Below, in pieces: positions 55,568-64,000 of a DNA stretch of 64,000 bases. The stretch comes from JACDER01 sp963842575. Its GTDB lineage: Bacteria; Actinomycetota; Thermoleophilia; Gaiellales; Gaiellaceae. Numbering within the stretch: the stretch's first letter is position 1; the number at the start of each line of letters is the position of its first letter. The notes under the pieces are model-generated. The model made no database searches and was not told where the DNA came from. It worked only from the letters and a program-made list of their open reading frames with translations. The position numbers and the translations under genes are program-made. The DNA lies in assembly GCA_963842575.1 (NCBI GenBank), contig CAWJGS010000002.1, forward strand, positions 160,007-224,006, in the 5' to 3' direction.

Positions 55568-55996
55568 TCAGGTCGTCGTCGTTTCGGGGGGGATTTCGGC
55601 TGCGGTGTCCGGTTCCCTCACGAGCGCCGCGAGGAACGCCGTCACGACAAGGACGATCGAGCCGATCAGCGACAGCCAGATGCCCCAGCCGCGCCCGATC
55701 GAAAGCCCGTCGGGAGCGCCGGCGAATGCATTGATCGCGGCGAAGCTCCAGATGGTGAGCCCGAACGAGAGCAGGCCCGCGACCGCAGCGAGCATCGCGG
55801 CCCAGCGCAGGTTCTTCCAGCCCGCGAGCGCCATGAGCAGGAGGCCCACGCCGGCCGCGATCGCCACGGTCACTCCGCGATTCGCGTCGGTTCCGCTGAA
55901 CGACAGCCCGCGGAAAGTCGCCCACGGGCCGACCGCCCCAACGATCGTCAGCGCCCCGGCCAGGACGCCGATTCCCGCCAGCTGCATTCTGTTCAT
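55568..55996 (-). CDS. Small integral membrane protein, four helices
   Basis: 142 residues with four hydrophobic segments: LAGIGVLAGALTIVGAVGPW, TVAIAAGVGLLLMALAGW, AAMLAAVAGLLSFGLTIW and WLSLIGSIVLVVTAFLAAL. The short GLSFSGTDAN loop is the only polar stretch outside the ends. No family recognised; the four-helix layout recalls small tetraspan membrane proteins of actinobacteria. ATG at 55996. It ends in the bidirectional terminator. Confidence 0.7.
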   Translation of the reverse strand: MNRMQLAGIGVLAGALTIVGAVGPWATFRGLSFSGTDANRGVTVAIAAGVGLLLMALAGWKNLRWAAMLAAVAGLLSFGLTIWSFAAINAFAGAPDGLSIGRGWGIWLSLIGSIVLVVTAFLAALVREPDTAAEIPPETTTT

Positions 55997-56065
55997 CCGA
56001 TCCCCTTTCCTCTACGCGGCACGGCCGCCAGTCATGGACGGGGATTCTGACTTACGGAGCGGCGG

Positions 56066-58019
<1,954 letters not shown>

Positions 58020-58103
58020 AAGATCTCCAACGCCAGGGTAGCACCGTTGATTCCCCTGTAGTTCGGCGTCGGTATGGCGGTTTTCCCTGCTTCTAGGACG
58101 CTT

Positions 58104-58640
58104 CTAGGACGATTCGGGCTCCAAGACCGCAACGTGCGGCAAGTTGCGGTAGCGCTCCCCGAAATCGAGGCCGTACCCCACCACGAAGCGATTCGGGATC
58201 TCGAAGCCGACGTACTTGACGGGAACGTCCGTCTCGCGCCGGCCGTGCTTCACCAGAAGCGCGCACACCTCGAGCGAGGCGGGCTCGCGCGCACCGAGGT
58301 TCCGCATGAGGTACGACAGTGTCAAACCGGTGTCGATGATGTCCTCGAGGATGAGGACATGGCGATCGGTGATGTTGCTGTCGAGATCCTTGAGGATCCG
58401 GACGACACCGGACGAATCCGTCCCCTCGCCGTAGCTGGAGATGGCCATGAAGTCGATCTCGCACGGGAGCGAGAGTTGGCGCATGAGGTCGGCCATGAAG
58501 AAGACGGCGCCCTTCAGCACTCCCACCAGCAGCACCTCGCGGCCGTCGTAGTCCGCCGAGATCTCCTCGCCGAGCTCCTCGATCCGTTGCCGCAGCGCGG
58601 CCTCGTCGATCAGCACCTCTCCAACCGTTGTGACGCTCAT
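58104..58640 (-). CDS. hpt: Hypoxanthine phosphoribosyltransferase
   Basis: 178 residues, purine salvage enzyme. It starts SVTTVGEVLIDEAALRQR. PRPP-binding motif VLILEDIIDTGLTLSYL is intact, and the loop around VGVLKGAVFFMADL and the KYVGFEIPNRFVVGYGLD nucleobase-binding end match HPRT. The ATG at 58640 overlaps the tilS stop (ATGA), the standard tilS-hpt-ftsH order. A 12-base direct repeat (TCGTCCTAGAAG) lies at and just after the stop. Confidence 0.94.
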   Translation of the reverse strand: MSVTTVGEVLIDEAALRQRIEELGEEISADYDGREVLLVGVLKGAVFFMADLMRQLSLPCEIDFMAISSYGEGTDSSGVVRILKDLDSNITDRHVLILEDIIDTGLTLSYLMRNLGAREPASLEVCALLVKHGRRETDVPVKYVGFEIPNRFVVGYGLDFGERYRNLPHVAVLEPESS

Positions 58641-59601
58641 TCGTCCCGCCAGGCTCTCACACCCGGAGCATCGACGAGCCCGGGAACGGCGACGACCCTG
58701 TCGCCGCGCACCACGAGAGGCCACGCCTCGCGCTCGGATCGGGGGATCTTGGCGTCGACGAACACGTCCTGGATCTTCTTGCTGCGCCCGGCGAGCCTGT
58801 CGCCTGGTCGCCAGGCCCGTACCTTAAGGCCTCCGAGCTCCGACTCGATCGTCCACGCCCCCCAGCGGACGCGACCCTCGAGCGCGACAGGGGTTTGTTC
58901 GAGCCAGACTCGCTCGTATTCCCGCACCGCGGTGAGCCCCTGGCCCAGGTCGACGCGGCGGGAGCCTTCGGTCGACGCGAGCAGCTCGTCGAGCTTCGAC
59001 GGGCGTTGCTCGGCGAGCCGCAGCAGGTTCTTCTCGGCGGCGGGGTGGAGCTCGCGCAGAAGCGGGAGGAGCCGCTCGCGGATGAGCCCGCGCTTCGTGT
59101 CCGGGTTGGACGTGTCCGTGCGGAAGTGCAGCCCCTCGGCGCGGCAGTAGGCCTCGGTCTCGTCGCGCCAGAGCTCGAGCAGCGGGCGGACGACGCCGTC
59201 CTCGCGCTTCGGCTTGATCCCGCCGGCCACGCCGCTCGCCGCCAGCCGGTAGAGGACGGTCTCGACCTGGTCGGAGGCCGTATGGCCGGTAGCGCGGAGC
59301 CGGTCGCGTGCGAACGAGTAGCGGATCTCGCGGAGCGCGTCCTCGCTCGCGGCGCCGGCGGGCCGGCCGTCCACGACCTCGGCCCCGAGCTGCTCGCGGC
59401 AGAAGCGGGCGTCCTCCTCGGACTCCGCGCCGCGCAAGCCGTGGCGACGTGTAGCGCGCTGACCCGGTAGCCGAGCGAGCGCAGCGCGTGCCAGAGGCAG
59501 GTCGAGTCGGCGCCGCCGGAGACGAGGCAGGTCACCTCGCCGCCCGGATCGATGAGCTCGTGACGGCGGATGAACGCCTCGACGCGCTCCGGGACGGTCA
59601 T
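58637..59601 (-). CDS. tilS: tRNA(Ile)-lysidine synthase (frameshifted)
   Basis: Modifies C34 of tRNA-Ile(CAU). The N-terminal frame has the PP-loop VTCLVSGGADSTCLWHALRS. After an apparent one-base deletion near 59450 the next frame continues HGLRGAESEEDARFCREQ, DRLRATGHTASDQVETVLYR, and the TilS C-terminal domain (LKVRAWRPGDRLAGRSKKIQ then DVFVDAKIPRSEREAWP). ATG at 59601 overlaps the stop of the upstream GNAT gene (ATGA). About 320 residues when repaired. The gene is essential, so the break is probably a sequence error. Confidence 0.88.
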
Positions 59602-60371
59602 AGCAGCACGCTTCGATAGCTCCCCTGGCGGCGCATCCCGATCTTCTCGTACAGGTGGATCGCGGGTGCGTTTTCCGGCCGCACGAACAGGCAGACCGAC
59701 GGCGTCTGGGCCAGCAGCCGGCGGCAGAGGTCGCGCAGCGCCCGCTGCGCATGGCCGCGGTTCCGCACCTCGGGGTCGACCCAGACCTGCTGCAGCTGAA
59801 CGGCACTCGGCGTCCAGGCCGACGCTTCGGCCTTGAACAGGATCGTCCCGTTGTCCGTCCAGATCCACGAGCGGCCGTCCTCGATCTGCGCGCGCGTCCG
59901 CCAGCGAAAGCCCTCCGCATCGGCGCGCAGCGGATCGCTGCCGAGCTCCTCCCGGTGCGCCGCCGCGCAGGCGGGGACGAGTAGGTCGAGGTCGTCGACG
60001 GTCGCATCCCGCAGGCCGGACTCGCCCGGCTCGGGCTCTTCGTCCATGACGTAGACCGGCTGGCCCGGCCGGTCCTCGCGCGGCGCGGGAAGCCGGCGCG
60101 CGACGGCGTCCCAGAGCTCCGCGACGGCCTCCTCGCCGCCGATGATCATTCGCGCGCGCGTGTCGACGAGGGCGGCGAAGGCCGCGCAGCCCTGTCCCGA
60201 CGGGACGACGTTGACGCCGATGTGCGCAACGGCGAGCAGGCGCTCCCCGTCCCCGATCGCGCTCAGGCGTCCGCCGCCGCGGCGGACGAGATCCTCGATG
60301 AAGACTCGCTCGATCGGATCCTCGGCGCAGAAGTCGAGCAACGCGCCCCGGTCCGGTGTGAAGACGTCCAT
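59598..60371 (-). CDS. DUF4081-GNAT acetyltransferase
   Basis: 257 residues. The N-terminal 110 residues are a DUF4081-type domain (LDFCAEDPIERVFIEDLVRR, VNVVPSGQGCAAFA) and the C-terminal half is a GNAT domain with VWVDPEVRNRGHAQRALRDL (acetyl-CoA loop) and HLYEKIGMRRQG. This two-domain arrangement is typical of actinobacteria. Acceptor unknown. The ATG at 60371 was chosen because further upstream the frame is antisense to the phosphorylase gene. It is the first gene of the run GNAT-tilS-hpt. Confidence 0.85.
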   Translation of the reverse strand: MDVFTPDRGALLDFCAEDPIERVFIEDLVRRGGGRLSAIGDGERLLAVAHIGVNVVPSGQGCAAFAALVDTRARMIIGGEEAVAELWDAVARRLPAPREDRPGQPVYVMDEEPEPGESGLRDATVDDLDLLVPACAAAHREELGSDPLRADAEGFRWRTRAQIEDGRSWIWTDNGTILFKAEASAWTPSAVQLQQVWVDPEVRNRGHAQRALRDLCRRLLAQTPSVCLFVRPENAPAIHLYEKIGMRRQGSYRSVLL

Positions 60372-60398
60372 ATCTACGGAGACTTTAGGCTCCGCGGG

Positions 60399-61103
60399 AT
60401 GCCCGTCCACGTCCGCGCCCAGCCCGGCGACTACGCGGAGGCCTGCCTCCTCCCCGGCGACCCGAACCGCGCGCGCCTGATCGCCGAGCGGTTCCTGGAC
60501 GACGCGGTCGAGCGGAACAACGAGCGAGGGTTGCTCGGCTACACCGGCAACTTCGAGGGAAAGCCGGTCTCTGTGCAGTCCACCGGAATGGGAGGCCCGT
60601 CGGCGGCGATCGTCGTCGAGGAGCTGATCGAGCTCGGCGTGAAGCGCCTCCTGCGCGTGGGGACGTGCGGCGCGCTGCAGCCGCACCTGGCTCACGGAGA
60701 CCTGATCCTCGCGCTGTCGGCGGTGCCCGACGACGGGACGTCGCAGCGCTACGCCGGGGGCGAGGCGATCGCGCCCACTGCCGACTGGGACCTACTGCAC
60801 GGCGTCGTCCATGCCGCGAAAGAGATCGGCGAGCGGATCACGTACGTCGGCCCGATCGTGTCCACCGATGTCTTCTACGAGCCCGACGAAGGGCGGTTCG
60901 CTCGCTGGTCTGCACGGGGGCTGCTCGCCGTCGAGATGGAAGCCGCCACGCTCTTCACGGTGGCATCGCTCCGCGGCGCGCAGGCCGCCTGCCTGCTGAC
61001 GGTGAGCGACACGTTCGAGGGCGGGCACGGGAGGATCTCCGACGCGGACCTCGACCAGGCGGTCGAACGGATGGCCCGCATCGCGCTGGCGGGAGTCGCG
61101 TGA
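60399..61103 (+). CDS. deoD: Purine-nucleoside phosphorylase, DeoD type
   Basis: 234 residues. Phosphorolysis of (deoxy)purine nucleosides. Start PVHVRAQPGDYAEACLLPGDPNRA gives the phosphate-binding region, then VQSTGMGGPSAAIVVEEL, LLRVGTCGAL, VEMEAATLFTVA with the ribose-binding Met-Glu, and a final VSDTFEGG with the catalytic aspartate in DeoD-like position. Could alternatively be a uridine phosphorylase; the family split is not certain from motifs. ATG at 60399. The stop overlaps the next GTG (GTGA). Confidence 0.85.
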   Translation: MPVHVRAQPGDYAEACLLPGDPNRARLIAERFLDDAVERNNERGLLGYTGNFEGKPVSVQSTGMGGPSAAIVVEELIELGVKRLLRVGTCGALQPHLAHGDLILALSAVPDDGTSQRYAGGEAIAPTADWDLLHGVVHAAKEIGERITYVGPIVSTDVFYEPDEGRFARWSARGLLAVEMEAATLFTVASLRGAQAACLLTVSDTFEGGHGRISDADLDQAVERMARIALAGVA

Positions 61104-61990
61104 GCACCGTCTTCCTCGTCAACCCCGCGTCGGCAAACGGCTCGACGGGGCGCAAGTGGCCTGTGCTCGCCCGGCGGGCCGCGGAGCTCGGCCTGCGCGG
61201 CGACGCGCTCATCTCCGAACGCGCGGGACAGTTGACCGAGCTGGCCGCCGAGGCCGTCCACGCGGGGGCGACCCGACTCGTCGTCGTCGGCGGGGACGGC
61301 ACCGTGCACGAGGTCGTGAACGGCCTGCTCGGTGCGGCGGGCGACGCGGAGATCGCCCTCCTCTCGCGCGGCACGGGAACCGACTTCGCGCGGAGCCTCG
61401 GGCTCCCGCTCAAGTTCGACGAGGCCGTTCGAGTCGCCCTCGACGGGCGCGTGCGGACGATCGACGCAGGCCGCGCGACCTTCCACCACGGGGAAGCCTG
61501 GTTCGCCAACTTCGCCGGAGCGGGGATCAGCGGCGCGATCGCCCGGGACGCGAACTCCTCGTCGAAGGCGCTCGGCGGCAAGGTCTCCTTCATGGTCTCG
61601 ACGGTCAAGGTATTCGCCCGCTGGAAGAGCGCGGGCGTAGAGGCGGCCGTCGGCGGCGAGACCCGACGCGGGCAGATGTTCGAGATCGTCGCGATGAACG
61701 GCCCCTACGCGGCGGGCGGGATGAAGATCGCGCCGGAGGCGCTGATGGACGATGGGCTGCTCGACACAGTGCTCTTCGGCGACGTGACCAAGCTCGACTT
61801 CATGACCACGTTCCCGAAGATCTACAGCGGCCGCCACCTCGGGCATCCCAAGATCGAGCTCGTGCGCGGCGCGAGCGTCACCATCGAGTCAGATCCCCCG
61901 CTTCCAGTCGTGCTCGACGGCGAGCAGCCCGGAACGACGCCGGCGCGCTTCGAGATCGTCCCCGGAGCCCTCCGGGTCCGGGTCCGCTAG
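61100..61990 (+). CDS. Diacylglycerol kinase/sphingosine kinase-family lipid kinase
   Basis: 296 residues. TVFLVNPASANGSTGRKWP, then the nucleotide motif VVVGGDGTVHEVVNGLLG and LLSRGTGTDFARSLGLP; the second domain has FANFAGAGISGAIARDANSS and MKIAPEALMDDGLLDTVLF with the late LVRGASVTIESD and VLDGEQPGTTP. Phosphorylates a lipid such as diacylglycerol at the membrane. GTG at 61100 in a GTGA overlap with deoD, so the pair is coupled. Confidence 0.9.
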   Translation: MSTVFLVNPASANGSTGRKWPVLARRAAELGLRGDALISERAGQLTELAAEAVHAGATRLVVVGGDGTVHEVVNGLLGAAGDAEIALLSRGTGTDFARSLGLPLKFDEAVRVALDGRVRTIDAGRATFHHGEAWFANFAGAGISGAIARDANSSSKALGGKVSFMVSTVKVFARWKSAGVEAAVGGETRRGQMFEIVAMNGPYAAGGMKIAPEALMDDGLLDTVLFGDVTKLDFMTTFPKIYSGRHLGHPKIELVRGASVTIESDPPLPVVLDGEQPGTTPARFEIVPGALRVRVR

Positions 61991-61996
61991 CTCTGC

Positions 61997-62281
61997 CTAG
62001 CTCGTCTTGGGGGTCGACTTCGAAGACGGACGCGAAGCGCTCGAGGAGCGCTTGCGCGGGGCCGGCTTCTTGGCGGCCTTCTCGAGCGCCTCGACGCGCT
62101 TCTCGAGCTCGTCGACGCGCTTCATGCGCTTCTGAAGGTCGTCTATCCGGTCGCGCAGGCCATTCAGCGCGTCGAGGGCCATCTTGCCGCCCGGGACGTC
62201 GCCGATCTTCTGAATCGCGTCCCCGCCCGCGTCCTTGATCCGCGCGACCAGATCCTTGTCGTCGGTTTTCTGCGTAGCCAT
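61997..62281 (-). CDS. Small coiled-coil protein with basic tail
   Basis: 94 residues. The middle is a heptad coiled coil (LNGLRDRIDDLQKRMKRVDE then LEKRVEALEKAAKK), and the end is a lysine/arginine/serine-rich tail (PRKRSSSASRPSSKSTPKTS), which could bind nucleic acid or the cell wall. No known family. ATG at 62281. It ends 6 bases from the convergent lipid kinase stop. Confidence 0.65.
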   Translation of the reverse strand: MATQKTDDKDLVARIKDAGGDAIQKIGDVPGGKMALDALNGLRDRIDDLQKRMKRVDELEKRVEALEKAAKKPAPRKRSSSASRPSSKSTPKTS

Positions 62282-62288
62282 TGCCTGA

Positions 62289-63795
62289 TTATGGCCGGAT
62301 TCGAGAAATCGTGAACGTCAACCGATAGCAGCCGTGCACGTTGGAGGCCGGACAGGTCGATCCAGCGAGGCTCGAGTTCACCTGGTGCCTGCCGAGACTC
62401 GCCTGCGGGGAGCGGAAATGGACGGCCAGGATCCCCGGCTGGTCGTCGCTCACGGTGTTGCCGACCTCATTGATGTGCGGGCACGGTGTGACCTCGCCCC
62501 GGATTGAATACGCGTTGCCGAGCGAGCCGAAGTCGCACTCCCGTGTCTGCACGAAGAACCGCCACGGCCTCCCCTTCGCGAGGAAGAGGTCCATCCGCTG
62601 TTTCGTGCGAACGGTCTGGCCATCGGCGACCTCGATGACGATCGGCTTCCAGGAAGTCCAGATCCCTCCCGCGTCCAGGTAGACATTCCACTCGCCGGGA
62701 GAGGTGGTCACCTGGCCGACGAGGGTCGACTCGTCCTTGAACGGGCAGTTCAAGTCGTACGGCGGGCAGCCGGGATCCATCGCGCGCCGGACGAGCAGTG
62801 AGTCGAGGCGGACACGCAGGTGCAGCGGACGTGCCTTCACCGGACGCCAGCCGACGAAGAACCTCTTCGCGACAAGCGGCTGGGACGCATCCACGGAAAC
62901 GGAGATCCCGTCGGCGAGGCGCCTCACCGTTGCCGAGGAAGACGCGCCTACGTCGGTCACGCGGTAGACGAGGCGCGCCTTCGGCGAGGGCTTCTTTCCG
63001 GCCTTCAGCACGAACGTGTACGTCCCCGTCACGGGCACGCTCGTGACCGGGGTCGCGACGCACTGCTTGAAGGCGTTCCGGTCGCCCTTCGTCTGGTGAG
63101 CGCACAGCGCCTGCGTGTCGGCGGGCGTGCCGGCGTGCGTCACGTACAGGTCGCCCTCTCTGTCTCCGAACGAGCTCCTCCGCGACGAACCGCCCGGATT
63201 GCGCTCGACCCAGAGGACGCGCCAGGGATGGATCTCCGTGTGCTCCCCGGTAGCCGTCAGGTGGTCGCAGTCCCAGACCCAGGAACCGACGAGAGAGATG
63301 CGGTCGCCGCGATCGGGCCAGGCCCAGGTCGGAAAGGTCAGCGACTCGCGCTCCGTGTGCAGCCGCGCGGTCTCGGAGCTCTGGCCCTCGAAGTTGCCGG
63401 TTCCGAGGAGGTTCTCGTACGGGGGATCCGGCTTGACGTTGAAGGTGAAGTCGTAGGAGGTGTGGGTGAACGGGTCGTCCGTCCCCGTCGGCTCCGCCGC
63501 CTTGTCTGGCTGGTACTGCGAGTCGACCACCCCGGTGACGACCTGATTCTGTGCGAGACCCCCGCCCACGTACACCCAGTTCGGCACCTGCTTCGTGAGG
63601 ATCGAGCCGCGCTCCCGCGTGCAGCCGTCTGCGAGCGGTTGCGTCCGGGAGTCGGGCCCTCCTGCGGCGACCGTCGCCTTGTTCCCGGCTCCGCGGCCCG
63701 CCAGACCCGGCCGCCGCAATCGCGGCGACGGCGAACGCGAGCAAGATCAAGAGACGGCGCTGGATCTTCACAGGATTTTTACGGTGCTGAATCAC
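62289..63795 (-). CDS. Secreted protein of unknown function (one frameshift after the signal peptide)
   Basis: The ATG at 63795 starts a signal peptide (KIQRRLLILLAFAVAAIAAA). An extra base in the CCC run at 63706-63708 shifts the frame; after correction the mature protein reads GRGAGNKATVAAGGPDS, NWVYVGGGLAQNQVV and then about 420 residues of beta-rich sequence: FTFNVKPDPPYENLLGTG, VLKAGKKPSPKARLVYRVTD, WNVYLDAGGIWTSWKPIVIE and a C-terminal FTISRIRP. Cysteine pairs suggest extracellular disulfides. No domain recognised. It lies 7 bases upstream of the coiled-coil gene on the same strand. Confidence 0.7.
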
Positions 63796-63829
63796 TAACC
63801 TCCGAGGCCCGATCTAGTCTGAATTGACA

Positions 63830-63985
63830 ATGAAGGTCGCCGAGACGAAGGCTCACGAGCATACGCCGGTGACCACGGTGGTGCTTCTCCAGCGCAACGG
63901 CATTCCGTACGAAGTCGAGCGCACCTTCTGCTTCTCTTGCCGCGAGGTCCTCGAAGAGCGGCCGGTCAAACGCACCGCCGCCTGA
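63830..63985 (+). CDS. Small CxxC protein
   Basis: 51 residues: TVVLLQRNGIPYEVERTFC then FSCREVLEERPVKRTAA. The sequence FCFSC gives a C-x2-C pair in the second half; with only two cysteines it would need a partner to bind metal, or the pair could be redox-active. ATG at 63830, divergent from the secreted protein with a 34-base gap. No family recognised; comparable in style to the small CxxC protein at 50884. Confidence 0.55.
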   Translation: MKVAETKAHEHTPVTTVVLLQRNGIPYEVERTFCFSCREVLEERPVKRTAA

Positions 63986-64000
63986 ACGAAACGCAAGCGC

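Overview
The window is a very GC-rich chromosomal segment with frequent GTG and TTG starts and many 4-base stop/start overlaps. CarD, DUF2469, a DUF4081-GNAT protein, a SARP/AfsR-type regulator and a Spo0H-like sigma factor beside cysS-rlmB point to an actinomycete. My best guess is class Thermoleophilia (Gaiella-like); the phylum is fairly safe, the class is inference. There is one tRNA gene. I saw no rRNA, CRISPR array, integrase or transposase gene, and no stretch above 300 bases lacks a gene.

Layout. 0-2.1 kb: a PLP enzyme and a dipeptidase. 2.1-18.1 kb: a housekeeping block, mostly on the minus strand (tRNA-Thr, sigH, a NYN RNase, rlmB, cysS, a short GluRS-like gene, mutY, ispF, a PHP phosphatase, ispD, carD, disA, radA, an EamA exporter, a methyltransferase, GNAT, yceH, clpC). 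18.3-26.2 kb: two giant secreted proteins, each with twelve four-cysteine PPC-like repeats, arisen by whole-gene duplication. 26.2-33.1 kb: a tightly coupled fatty-acid/phospholipid modification operon (flavin amine oxidase, DUF1365, cyclopropane synthase, PlsC, DUF1295, a second Cfa-like methyltransferase, a small membrane protein) divergent from an acyl desaturase. 33.1-34.3 kb: a hydrolase coupled to a membrane-tailed ClpC N-domain protein. 34.4-46 kb: a SARP-type regulator followed by a run of secreted proteins (HExxE protein, beta-propeller-like protein, glycine-rich beta-solenoid-like proteins), with a tandem-duplication scar that includes a piece of lysS. 46-64 kb: a second housekeeping block (lysS, greA, dus, coaX, a peptide-binding protein, DUF2469, folK-folB-folP, two DUF4234 proteins, ftsH, hpt, tilS, GNAT, purine nucleoside phosphorylase, a lipid kinase, small proteins).

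How the parts relate. The SARP-like regulator lies directly upstream of the secreted-protein operon. Two promoters of that region carry the same direct heptamer repeat TTGCAAC-N4-TTGCAAC with 11-bp periodicity, the geometry SARP proteins bind, so a dedicated surface-protein regulon is the most interesting hypothesis here. The lipid operon and the desaturase plausibly act in series: make an unsaturated acyl chain, then methylate or cyclopropanate it.

Sequence quality. Many clearly homologous genes, including core ones (ispD, clpC, ftsH, tilS), are broken by single-base indels, mostly insertions. I treat these as probable consensus errors and give the span of the repaired gene. In 42.7-46 kb the damage is so dense that real decay is also possible.
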